From assembly GCF_900091555.1 (NCBI RefSeq), contig NZ_FMCX01000005.1, positions 124,001 through 188,000 on the forward strand: a DNA stretch of 64,000 nucleotides, written 5' to 3'. Made by a program: the position numbers and the translations under genes. Shown here piece by piece: positions 48,643-56,300 of the stretch (its first letter is position 1; every line of letters starts with the position of its first letter). Below the pieces are notes generated by a model. The model was not told the DNA's origin. It ran no database searches and was given only the letters and a program-made list of their open reading frames with translations. Source of the DNA: Micromonospora mirobrigensis (lineage in GTDB: Bacteria; Actinomycetota; Actinomycetes; Mycobacteriales; Micromonosporaceae).

Positions 48643-49413
48643 ATGAACATCGTCCTCCAGCAGTTCCTGATCGAGGTCCCGCAGGCCGTCGCCATCTGGT
48701 CGGCGCTGCTCGTGCTCTCCCTCTCCGTCCTCGCCGTGCTGGTCGCCCGCCCAGACCGGGACCGGGCGCCCGACGAGGAACCCGCCCCCGGCTCGTCCGC
48801 CGCCCTCGCCGCCGCGGCGGCGGCCGACCTGCGCCGGTACGCCGACGAGGTCGCCGTGGCGGCGACCGGCGCTACCCAGACCGCCCGCCGTCGGCGGTCG
48901 GAGTGGCTGGCCGCCCAGGCGGAGGTCGACCTGGCCTGGCAGGCGTACGACGAGGCGGAGACGGCCGCCCGCCGGTTCACCGGCGCCGACGCGATGCCGA
49001 CCCCGCGTACCCCGCGCACCCCGGCCGAGTACGCGCAGCGCGAGCGCTGGCTGCACCAGGCGGCGATGGCGGCGCACTGGCGCGGTGAGTTGACGGCCCG
49101 CCAGCTCAGTGACGTCTTCGGCCACCGGGACGGGTGGGATCCCCGCCGGCACCCGGCGGAGCAGGAGGTCACCCTGGCCCGGGCGGTCCGGGACGGGCGG
49201 CTGGCCGGCTACCGGGGGGCCGCCGAGCGGGAGCGGTCGGCGTGGCGGGCGGCCGAACTGGCCGCCGAGTCGGCCCGTGCCCTCTCGGCCGAGGCGTACG
49301 CCGCGGCGCAGCGGCTCCGGGTCGCCCCGGCGTCGCGGCCCCGCACCGTCCCGGCGTCGACCTCCACCCCGGCGCGTACGGCCACCCGGTGGCGCCCGGC
49401 CCGGGTCGGCTGA
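48643..49413 (+). CDS. Hypothetical single-pass protein with long helical domain
   Basis: A 256-residue protein, ATG at 48643, with CGAGGTG upstream. One N-terminal transmembrane helix (QAVAIWSALLVLSLSVLAVLV), then an Ala/Arg/Glu-rich, probably coiled-coil helical body (AALAAAAAADLRRYADEV, SEWLAAQAEVDLAWQAYDEAE), then a conserved-looking stretch, AAHWRGELTARQLSDVFGHRDGWDP, and a Thr/Pro/Ala-rich tail. No known family. The topology (short outside, long inside) suggests a membrane-bound scaffold. Confidence 0.6.
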   Translation: MNIVLQQFLIEVPQAVAIWSALLVLSLSVLAVLVARPDRDRAPDEEPAPGSSAALAAAAAADLRRYADEVAVAATGATQTARRRRSEWLAAQAEVDLAWQAYDEAETAARRFTGADAMPTPRTPRTPAEYAQRERWLHQAAMAAHWRGELTARQLSDVFGHRDGWDPRRHPAEQEVTLARAVRDGRLAGYRGAAERERSAWRAAELAAESARALSAEAYAAAQRLRVAPASRPRTVPASTSTPARTATRWRPARVG

Positions 49414-49633
49414 CCAGCTGCTCAATTTGCGTGACGCCGGTCACTCGGCAGTGGAAACGGTCATCGGGCGCGTGTCGGGCCAGCCCGGAGATCGACTGGG
49501 GGAATTCGGTCACCGGCCGTCCCGTTCCGGCCTTTCCGGGCCGGGAGGAACCGTCGTCCCCATTGAGTACGGTCAGTGCTCCAACGCGGAAAGCGTCGCC
49601 GGTCCGGGCGGGGTTTACGCAGCTCGCGGGGGG

Positions 49634-49662
49634 TTGGCAGGCCAGTGACCGACAAGTAGTGT
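49634..49662 (+). promoter_or_regulatory. Sigma-70-type promoter, TTGGCA-17-TAGTGT
   Basis: TTGGCA at 49634-49639 and TAGTGT at 49657-49662 are exactly 17 bases apart. The start of transcription would be near 49669, about 40 bases before the riboswitch. This is the best sigma-70 match in the window. Confidence 0.55.
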
Positions 49663-49711
49663 CGGCGCGGTCCGGAGCGGTTCTCGATCGCAGGTGGCGA
49701 CGCCGCTCGGA

Positions 49712-49842
49712 CCCGCCGAATCGTGTTCACGAACCGGGGACCCAGGTACGTCGGGGTGAATCCGCAGGGCCACGGCCCGCGGTAGGGCGCTCTTCCCGCC
49801 CGAATCCGTCAGCTAACCCGGTAGGCGGTCGCGGAAGGAGCT
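49712..49842 (+). ncRNA. ydaO-yuaA c-di-AMP riboswitch
   Basis: The segment has the conserved core words of the ydaO-yuaA element in actinobacteria: ACGAACCGGGGACCCAGGTA at the start, GGGGTGAATCCG, then GGTAGGGC, CTCTTCCCGCCCGAATCCGT, CAGCTAACCCGGTAGGCGG and GGAAGGAG. In actinobacteria this riboswitch usually precedes cell-wall hydrolases and transporters. Here it lies 230 bases before a C39-like secreted peptidase. High c-di-AMP normally turns expression off. The hairpin at 49948 could be the switch point. Confidence 0.93.
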
Positions 49843-50071
49843 CCACCCGTGCCCGAACCCACCCCTCGAATGTTCCGCCTTCACGGTGCCGCGGTGCCGT
49901 CGCTCGCCCCCGCCGGGCGCGCGAGCTGAGCGCCGCGTTCGACCTTCCGCCCGGCTGACCGGGCGTCATCCCCGCGAGCGGCCGCCCTCGGCCGACGTCC
50001 CCTGCTGCGCGTGAGTCCTCCGCGCCTCGGTGGGGTGCGCCGCTCTCCCCCCGTACCGTGGAGGAAAAGAC

Positions 50072-50959
50072 GTGAAGCACCACCTCAAGCGACAGCTGCG
50101 GCGCCTCGCCACCGAACGTCCCTACCAGGTCGTGGCCGCCTCGGCGGCGGCGCTGGTGGCGGCCTCCGCCACCGGTGCGCTGCTGGCCGGCCCCGCCGAG
50201 GCGCCGGCCCGCCAGGAGGCCGCGGCGGTGGCCGAGGCCGCACCGCGCCTCGACGACGCCGCCACCCGTGGCCAGGCCCGGATCGCGGCCGCCGCGCCGG
50301 TCAGCCCGCCGGCGTCGCCGTCGGCCACCGCCACCCCGGACCCGGACCTCACCGGCAACCCGGCGGCGAAGAAGGTCACCGCGACGAAGGCCGCGACCAA
50401 GAAGGCCGCGACCAGGAAGGCCGTGGCGGAGAAGCCCGCGGCGAAGAAGCCGCCGGCGACCAAGGTGCTCGACTACACCTACGAGGCCCAGTCGACCTAC
50501 TACAACTGCGGCCCGGCCGCCGTGCGCAACGCCCTGAGCGCCAGCGGCGTCGAGGCCACCCAGGAGGGCCTCGCCGGCCCGCTCGGCACCACCGAGATGG
50601 GCACGAACTCCGCCGAGGACACCACCCGGGTGCTCAACCAGATGGTGAAGGGCTCCCCGTACCGGACGACGATGTTCGCCGGCAGCCCGTCGTCGGCGCA
50701 GATCGAGCGGCTCAGCGCCGACGTGGTCAGGGCCGTCAGCAACGGTCGCGGCGTCGTGGCGAACATCGCCGGGGACGCCACCGACACCCAGGGTGGCTGG
50801 CACTCCTTCCCCGGCGGCCACTACATCGCGGTGGTCGGCTACCAGGACAACGGCCGGACCCTGCGGATCGCCGACTCGGCCGACCCGTCGCTGCCGGCGT
50901 ACTGGATCAGCGCCGCCGACCTGGCGAACTGGATCGCCACCCGCGGCTACTCCGCCTGA
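50072..50959 (+). CDS. C39-like peptidase, secreted, under c-di-AMP riboswitch
   Basis: A 295-residue protein. GTG at 50072 with GGAGGAAAAG upstream. The N-terminus is basic (VKHHLKRQLRRLATERPY), then a hydrophobic signal region (VVAASAAALVAASATGALLAG). Residues 45-130 form an Ala/Lys/Pro-rich linker (KKVTATKAATKKAATRK). The catalytic domain has Cys146 in TYYNCGPAAVRNAL, His250 in GGHYIAVVGYQD and Asp268 in RIADSAD, the triad of the C39 peptidase fold. It may cleave a wall or signal peptide outside the cell. The basic linker suits a wall- or nucleic-acid-binding tether. Confidence 0.85.
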   Translation: MKHHLKRQLRRLATERPYQVVAASAAALVAASATGALLAGPAEAPARQEAAAVAEAAPRLDDAATRGQARIAAAAPVSPPASPSATATPDPDLTGNPAAKKVTATKAATKKAATRKAVAEKPAAKKPPATKVLDYTYEAQSTYYNCGPAAVRNALSASGVEATQEGLAGPLGTTEMGTNSAEDTTRVLNQMVKGSPYRTTMFAGSPSSAQIERLSADVVRAVSNGRGVVANIAGDATDTQGGWHSFPGGHYIAVVGYQDNGRTLRIADSADPSLPAYWISAADLANWIATRGYSA

Positions 50960-50977
50960 CCCATACGACGAACCGAC

Positions 50978-51013
50978 CGGACGCCGGCTCCCCACGGGGG
51001 CCGGCGTCCGTTT
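50978..51013 (+). terminator. Hairpin followed by TTT
   Basis: CGGACGCCGGC (50978-50988) and GCCGGCGTCCG (51000-51010) form an 11-bp stem, with CCCC/GGGG pairing inside the loop, followed by TTT. It lies 19 bases after the C39-like gene. Confidence 0.8.
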
Positions 51014-51065
51014 CGCGTACGGCGGGCCTCGCGCGCCGTGTCCGACCGGTGGCAGACTGCGCACC

Positions 51066-51800
51066 ATGGTCGACGGGACGCGGGACCGCCCCCTGCTGCT
51101 GCTCCTGCACGGGATGGGCGCCACCGGTGAGGTGTGGCTGCCGTGGGCGCCCCTGCTGGAACGCGACTGGCCCGGCCGGTGGCTGGCGCCCGACCTCGCC
51201 GGTCACGGCTGGTCGCCCGGCCTGCTCCGGTACTCCTTCCGCGGGCTCGCCGACCAGGTGGCCGGCGGGCTCGACGGCCGGGACCGGCTGGTCGTCCTCG
51301 GGCACTCGCTGGGCGGGGTGGTGGGCCTGGCGCTGGCCGCCCGGACCGCCGGGTTGCCCGTCGCCGCGGTGGTCGGGCTCGGCATCAAGGCGGTCTGGTC
51401 GCCGGCCGAGCTGGCCAGGGCCGGGGAGCTGGCGCAGCGGCCGGTCACCTGGTTCGCTACCCGGGACGAGGCGGCCCGGCGCTACCTGCGGGTGGCCGGT
51501 CTGACCGGGCTGTTCGCCCCGGACCACCCGGTGGTCGACGCGGGCCTGCGCAGCGCGGACGGGCGGTGGCGGCTCGCCATGGACCCGGGCGCCTTCGCCG
51601 TCGGCGCGCCCGACCTGACCGCCCTGCTGGCCGCCACCGACGCCCCGGTGCTGCTGGCCCGGGGCGAGGACGACCCGATGGTGACCGACGCGCAGCTCGG
51701 CGGGTTGGGGGTGCCGGTGGTGACCCTGCCCGGGCTCGGCCACAACGCCCACGTGCAGGACCCGGCGGCGGTGCTGGCACTGGTCGAGGCGTACCGCTGA
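51066..51800 (+). CDS. Alpha/beta hydrolase
   Basis: A 244-residue protein, ATG at 51066. LLLLHGMGATGEVWLPWAPL is the oxyanion opening, APDLAGHGWSPG the second loop, VVLGHSLGGVVGLALAAR the nucleophile elbow, LLARGEDDPMV the acidic residue region and LPGLGHNAHVQDPAAV the catalytic His. Typical small hydrolase with a cytoplasmic location; the substrate is unknown. It ends 22 bases before the next gene on the same strand. Confidence 0.9.
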   Translation: MVDGTRDRPLLLLLHGMGATGEVWLPWAPLLERDWPGRWLAPDLAGHGWSPGLLRYSFRGLADQVAGGLDGRDRLVVLGHSLGGVVGLALAARTAGLPVAAVVGLGIKAVWSPAELARAGELAQRPVTWFATRDEAARRYLRVAGLTGLFAPDHPVVDAGLRSADGRWRLAMDPGAFAVGAPDLTALLAATDAPVLLARGEDDPMVTDAQLGGLGVPVVTLPGLGHNAHVQDPAAVLALVEAYR

Positions 51801-51822
51801 ACGGAGCGGCGGCGGCCGTAAG

Positions 51823-53751
51823 ATGCCACGGGTGACGGAACGCCAGTCCAGCCTCGCCCCGACCGACGCCGACACCACCCCCGTCGACACCACCCGCACC
51901 GACGCCGCCGGTCCGCCCGGCACGGTGGCCGGGTCGTCCGGGGCCGGCTCGGTGGCCGGGGCGGGCGCGGCCGACGGGAAGGACCCGGCGCAGCGGCAGA
52001 CCCCGCCGGACGCGGACCGGACCGGGCGCCGACCCGGGTGGCGGTCCGTGCTCTTCGCGGCGCTGGCCTACCTCGCCGCGGCCCTCGTGGTGACCTGGCG
52101 TGGCTGGGCCGACCCGAACGGCGTCTTCCTCGGCACCCGCCCCGGCGACCAGAGCTTCAACGAGTGGATGCTGGCGTTCGACGCCCACGCAACCACCGGA
52201 CTGGACAACCCGTTCTTCACCACCCTCCAGAACGCCCCGGACGGGGTGAACCTGATGACCAACGTCGGCATGCAACTGCCCGGCCTGCTGCTGACCCCGG
52301 TCACCGTGTTGGGCAGCGCGGCCCTGTCGTACCTGGTCTTCATCACCCTCAACCTGGTCGCCACCGGCCTGGCCTGGTACCTGGTGCTGGCCCGGCACGT
52401 GGTCACCTCCCGGGTCGCGGCGTTCGTCGGCGGGCTGGTGCTGGCCTTCGCCCCGGCGCTGGTGTCGCACAGCAACGGTCACCCGCACATCACCGCCCAG
52501 TGGCTGGTGCCGTTCCTGCTCTGGCAGGTCGTCCGGCTCACCCGGCCGGGGCACACCGTCCGCGACGGGCTGGTGCTCGGCGCGCTGGTCGTCGCCCAGT
52601 TCTACATCGGGCTGGAGATCCTCTTCCTGGTCGCGGTGGGCTGCGCGCTGGCGGCACTGGCGTACCTGCTGCTCAGCCCGCGCCGGGCGGTGCGGGAGGC
52701 GCCCCGGACGCTGGGCGGGCTGGCGGTCGCCGGAGTGCTGGTGGCCGTCGCCACCGCGTACCCGCTCTGGATGCAGTTCGCCGGGCCGCAGCACCGCACC
52801 GGCCACCCCGGCGAGCACGACGTGTACGCGTTGAAGCTGGCCTCCTTCGCCGCGTTCGCCACCCGCACCGTCTTCGGCGGCGACACCAAGGGACTGGTCG
52901 CCAACACCACCGAGGAGGCGAGCTTCTTCGGCCTGCCCGCGCTGCTGCTGGCGCTGGTCGCCGCGGTGGCGCTCTGGCGGTTGCTGGTCGTACGCATCCT
53001 GGTGGTCGTGGGCGTGGTCACCGCGCTGCTCTCCCAGGGGTCGACGTGGGCCTGGGGTCGGGAACGCACCGACACGCCGGCGCCGTTCGCGCTCCTGGCG
53101 CACCTGCCGGTCTTCGACTCCATGGTGATCGCCCGGTTCGCGCTGATCACCACGGTGGCGCTGGGCCTGCTGCTGGCGATCTGGCTGGACCGGGTGCTCA
53201 CCGCCACCACGGGTGCCGGTGGCCGCCGGTTGCCGCTGCGGCTGGCCGCCGCTGCGGCGCTGGTCGCCGGGCTGCTGCCGATGGTGCCCACCCCGCTGCC
53301 CGCGCAGGCCCGGCCACCCGTGCCGGAGTTCGTCACCTCCGGCGCCTGGCGCGAGCACGTCGCCGAGGGGCGCACCCTGGTGCCGGTGCCGGTGGACAAC
53401 TTCTCCTCCATCCGCTGGGGTTCCGCCGCCGTCGCCGGGTTCGCCGTGCCGCAGGGCTACTTCCTCGCCCCCACCTCGCCCACCGACAGCACCGGCCGGT
53501 GGGGGGTCGAGCCCCGACCGACGGCGGCGCTGCTGACCGCGGTCGCCGCCGGCACCCGGGGCACCGCGGTGACCGCCGCCGACCGGGACCGGGCGGTGGC
53601 CGATGTCCGGCACTGGAAGGCGGACGCTCTGGTGCTGCCCGCCGGCCATCCCCGGGCGGCGGCGCTGCGTACCGTCCTGGACGCCTGCTACGGCCCGGGA
53701 CGTCAGGTGGACGACGTGTGGGTGTGGGACGTCCGTCCGCTCACCCGCTGA
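51823..53751 (+). CDS. Large integral membrane protein, glycosyltransferase-like (GT-C)
   Basis: A 642-residue protein, read from ATG 51823 (GTG at 51832 is an alternative). The first 70 residues are hydrophilic Ala/Thr/Asp-rich. About ten helices follow. The first luminal loop LGTRPGDQSFNEWMLAFDAHATTG has an acidic Asp-Gln motif, and GVNLMTNVGMQLPGLLLTPV and LAFAPALVSHSNGHPHITAQWLVP are typical of actinobacterial GT-C proteins that use polyprenyl-phosphate sugars. The C-terminal domain (VPVPVDNFSSIRWG) is outside. The sugar and acceptor are unknown. Confidence 0.7.
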   Translation: MPRVTERQSSLAPTDADTTPVDTTRTDAAGPPGTVAGSSGAGSVAGAGAADGKDPAQRQTPPDADRTGRRPGWRSVLFAALAYLAAALVVTWRGWADPNGVFLGTRPGDQSFNEWMLAFDAHATTGLDNPFFTTLQNAPDGVNLMTNVGMQLPGLLLTPVTVLGSAALSYLVFITLNLVATGLAWYLVLARHVVTSRVAAFVGGLVLAFAPALVSHSNGHPHITAQWLVPFLLWQVVRLTRPGHTVRDGLVLGALVVAQFYIGLEILFLVAVGCALAALAYLLLSPRRAVREAPRTLGGLAVAGVLVAVATAYPLWMQFAGPQHRTGHPGEHDVYALKLASFAAFATRTVFGGDTKGLVANTTEEASFFGLPALLLALVAAVALWRLLVVRILVVVGVVTALLSQGSTWAWGRERTDTPAPFALLAHLPVFDSMVIARFALITTVALGLLLAIWLDRVLTATTGAGGRRLPLRLAAAAALVAGLLPMVPTPLPAQARPPVPEFVTSGAWREHVAEGRTLVPVPVDNFSSIRWGSAAVAGFAVPQGYFLAPTSPTDSTGRWGVEPRPTAALLTAVAAGTRGTAVTAADRDRAVADVRHWKADALVLPAGHPRAAALRTVLDACYGPGRQVDDVWVWDVRPLTR

Positions 53752-53760
53752 CCGGCCGAG

Positions 53761-55008
53761 TCAGGGCGACGACGTCCAGACCAGCATCAGGTAGCCGCCG
53801 CAGTAGGCGGAGATCGCGGTGAGCAGGATCAGCACCGGGTACGCCCGGCCCCGCCGGGCGCCCGCCAGCGCCCCCGCCACCGGCAGCAGCAGCGCGAACG
53901 CGGGCAGCAGGAACCGGCCCTTGGAGTGGTAGTAGCCGGCGGCGCCGATCGTGGTGACCAGCAGCAACCCGCTGTAGAGCAGCAGTGGCCACGGCTGCCG
54001 GTCCATGATGCTCAGCACGAACAGGGTCAGGGCGGTCAGCAGGACCAGCACCACCAGGTAATGCGCCAGCCGGGACGGGTGGTCGAGGACGTCCCCGGTC
54101 CGGCTCCAGGTGAACGCGCCCCCGTCGAACGACGAGTTCCAGCCCTTGCCCTGGATGAGGAACCAGCCGTCCGCTCGGCCGGTGCGGTCGGCGACCCAGG
54201 CGACGAAGGCCAGCCAGCCCAGCGGCGCCAGGAGCATGGCGACCAGCGGCCGCCACCACGGCCCCCGCCGTCGGATCAGCGCGACCAGGGCGGCCAGCCC
54301 GACGACCGCCACCAGGGACGACGCGGTCGGGCGGGTCAGCCCGCCGATCAGGCAGAGCACGCCGGCGGTGAGCCACCGCTCGGTGAGCACGGCGTACAGC
54401 GCCCAGGCGGCGAAGGCGGTGAAGATCGCCTCCGTGTAGGCGAGGTTCTCCACCACGGCGTGCGGGACCACACCCCAGAGCACCGCGAGCAGCACCCCGG
54501 TCCGGCGGTCCTGCAGGTGGTTGCCGATGGCGAAGAGCCCCCAGGCCGCGGCGAGGGCCGCCACCCAGGACACGGTGATGGCCGCCTGGCGCAGGTCCAT
54601 CGCCCAGGAGTCACCGAAGAACGCGACCAGCCCGGGATAGAGCGGGAAGAAGGCCATGTTGCTGTGCAGGTTCTCGGCCCGGTCGTAGCCCAGCGTCGCG
54701 ATCTGGAGATACCACCGGCTGTCGTAGCGATCGGTGAGCAGGGCGTCGAACGACAGGCCCCGCGCCTCCGCCCAGATCCCGAGCACCACCAGGCCGACGG
54801 CGCGGACGGCCGCGTACCCGAGCAGGGCCGGCCAGGCCAGGGCCAGCGCCCGGAGCGGCCCGGAGCGGGTCGGCCGGTCGGTGGTGGTCGGGTCGGTGGT
54901 GGTCGGGTCGGTCCGCTCGGGCCCGGTGGGCACCCGCCGACCGTCGGTCACGGGAAGGGAACCGGGGGAAGTCCTCTCGTCGCGACCGTCTTCCGCTGCG
55001 ACGTCCAT
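53761..55008 (-). CDS. PIG-V/GT-C-type mannosyltransferase-like membrane protein
   Basis: A 415-residue protein, ATG at 55008. The first 50 residues are hydrophilic with a DPTTTDPTTTD repeat. About nine helices follow. The first loop carries DALLTDRYDSRWYLQIATLGYD (DxxW-type acidic motif), then ENLHSNMAFFPLYPGLVAF, YTEAIFTAFAAWALYA and LTRPTASSLVAV. This is the pattern of the PIG-V-like mannosyltransferases found widely in actinobacteria. It would use polyprenyl-phosphate-mannose on an unknown outside acceptor. It is convergent with the preceding gene. Confidence 0.78.
   Translation of the reverse strand: MDVAAEDGRDERTSPGSLPVTDGRRVPTGPERTDPTTTDPTTTDRPTRSGPLRALALAWPALLGYAAVRAVGLVVLGIWAEARGLSFDALLTDRYDSRWYLQIATLGYDRAENLHSNMAFFPLYPGLVAFFGDSWAMDLRQAAITVSWVAALAAAWGLFAIGNHLQDRRTGVLLAVLWGVVPHAVVENLAYTEAIFTAFAAWALYAVLTERWLTAGVLCLIGGLTRPTASSLVAVVGLAALVALIRRRGPWWRPLVAMLLAPLGWLAFVAWVADRTGRADGWFLIQGKGWNSSFDGGAFTWSRTGDVLDHPSRLAHYLVVLVLLTALTLFVLSIMDRQPWPLLLYSGLLLVTTIGAAGYYHSKGRFLLPAFALLLPVAGALAGARRGRAYPVLILLTAISAYCGGYLMLVWTSSP
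54889..54918. repeat. 15-bp tandem repeat coding TTTDP x2
   Basis: GGTCGGGTCGGTGGT occurs twice in direct succession and gives the Pro-Thr-Thr-Thr-Asp repeat in the N-terminal tail of the PIG-V-like protein. It is likely to be a slippage product. Confidence 0.6.
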
Positions 55009-55189
55009 ATCCTGTTCCTCTTCGGCGCAGCCCGGCCGACCACCGGCGGGACCGGTGGGCCGGGGCGTCTGATGATCCGAAACCGCGCGGGCAGCCTAAC
55101 AAGGGCAGCATCACCCGGTGCGCCCGACGCGCCTCTCCCGGGGGATAGCCCGGGTCACTGTCGGACACCCGACGGTGTGCGCGCTCCGG

Positions 55190-55528
55190 TCAGGGCAGCA
55201 GCGCCGCGACCGCGTCCGCCGCCGGCCGGTCCACCGGCAGGGCCTCCGCCACCACCACCGCGTCGACCGGCAGATCGCCGTAGAGGTGCGGGAAGAGCGC
55301 GCCGCCGCGGGACGCCTCCCAGCGCAGGGCGGCGCCCAGGCGGGCCGGGTCGACGGTCAGCAGGGTCAGCCCGGTCGCCCCGCCGAAGTGCCGCCGGGCC
55401 GTCTCCACCACCTGGTCGGCGGCCGAGAAGTGCAGGTAGCCGTCCTCGCGGTCGACGGCGGACCCGGTGAACCGGCCCCGCTGACAGGCGGCGTCCCATT
55501 CGGTCGTCGGCAGCAACTTGTAGATCAC
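55190..55528 (-). CDS. DUF952 domain protein
   Basis: A 112-residue protein starting at GTG 55528 (VIYKLLPTTEWDAACQRG). The DUF952 pattern is complete: an N-terminal IYKL, W-AA--G-F-GS, EDGYLHFSAADQVVETARRHF, then LLTVDPARLGAALRWE, and FPHLYGDLPVDAVVVAEAL at the end. The function of the domain is unknown (ADP-ribosylation-like fold has been suggested for relatives). It is divergent from the response regulator, 104 bases apart. Confidence 0.88.
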   Translation of the reverse strand: MIYKLLPTTEWDAACQRGRFTGSAVDREDGYLHFSAADQVVETARRHFGGATGLTLLTVDPARLGAALRWEASRGGALFPHLYGDLPVDAVVVAEALPVDRPAADAVAALLP

Positions 55529-55632
55529 CGCACCAGCGTACGGTCCGGTGCCGCCGACCGACCGGCCCTCCCGCGGGGCCGGTGCGTCTGCCACCATTCC
55601 CAGGGCAACGGACCGACGAACGGGGGGTAGAG

Positions 55633-56289
55633 GTGCGCATCCTGCTCGTCGAGGACGACCGTCGGGTGGCCGCGGCCCTGTCGTCGGCGCTGAGCCGGCG
55701 CGGCTACGAGGTGGAGCACGCGCCCACCGTCGCCGCCGCACTCTCCGCCGCCCCCTGCGACCTGGTGCTGCTCGACCTGACGCTGCCCGACGGCGACGGC
55801 ACCGACCTCTGCCGGGAGCTGCGCCGGCGCAGCAGCCAGCTCGGCATCATCGCGGTCACCGCCCGGGGCGAGGAGCGCGACCGGGTGCTCGGCCTGCGGC
55901 TCGGCGCCGACGACTACGTGGTCAAGCCGTTCTCCATGGTGGAGTTGCAGGCCCGGATCGAGGCGGTGCTGCGGCGGGCCGCGCACACCCCGCCGCAGCG
56001 CAGCGCGATCGAGGTCGGCGCGGTACGCATCGACGTCGAGGGGCGCACGGTCACCGTCCACGACCGGCCGGTGGCGCTGACCCGCAAGGAGTTCGGCATC
56101 CTGCTCTCGCTCGCCCGGCAGCCCGGGGTCGCGGTGCCCCGGGACCGGATCCTGCTCGACGTCTGGGGCACCACCTGGGCGGACCGGCACACCGTCGAGG
56201 TGCACGTGGGATCGTTGCGCGGCAAGCTTGGCGACTCCACCCTGGTGGAGACCGTACGCGGGGTCGGCTACCGGCTGCGCGGCGAGTAG
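55633..56289 (+). CDS. OmpR-family response regulator
   Basis: A 218-residue protein starting at GTG 55633 (VRILLVEDD). The receiver has Asp8-Asp9, the phospho-acceptor Asp48 in LVLLDLTLPDGDG, Thr76 and Lys98 in DYVVKPFS. The winged-helix output has ALTRKEFGILLSLARQPGVAV and HTVEVHVGSLRGKLG with VRGVGYRLRGE. The histidine kinase gene follows 11 bases later with a GAGGAGG between. The regulon is unknown; the TAXI lipoprotein at the far side of the kinase is a candidate. Confidence 0.95.
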   Translation: MRILLVEDDRRVAAALSSALSRRGYEVEHAPTVAAALSAAPCDLVLLDLTLPDGDGTDLCRELRRRSSQLGIIAVTARGEERDRVLGLRLGADDYVVKPFSMVELQARIEAVLRRAAHTPPQRSAIEVGAVRIDVEGRTVTVHDRPVALTRKEFGILLSLARQPGVAVPRDRILLDVWGTTWADRHTVEVHVGSLRGKLGDSTLVETVRGVGYRLRGE

Positions 56290-56300
56290 AGGAGGCCGGG

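Larger units (their letters stand above)
49414..50071 (+). other. Leader region of the C39-like gene
   Basis: A 658-base stretch without a gene. It contains a promoter at 49634-49662, a c-di-AMP (ydaO-type) riboswitch at about 49712-49842, and a hairpin at 49948-49965 (CGCCCGG, loop CTGA, CCGGGCG) that may act in the expression platform. The long frames through it are not coding. Confidence 0.8.

Noticed and set aside
49727-51124. Long minus-strand ORF (465 codons)
   Set aside because: It runs antisense through the riboswitch, the C39-like gene and the next hydrolase; the plus-strand genes have clear motifs and it has none.
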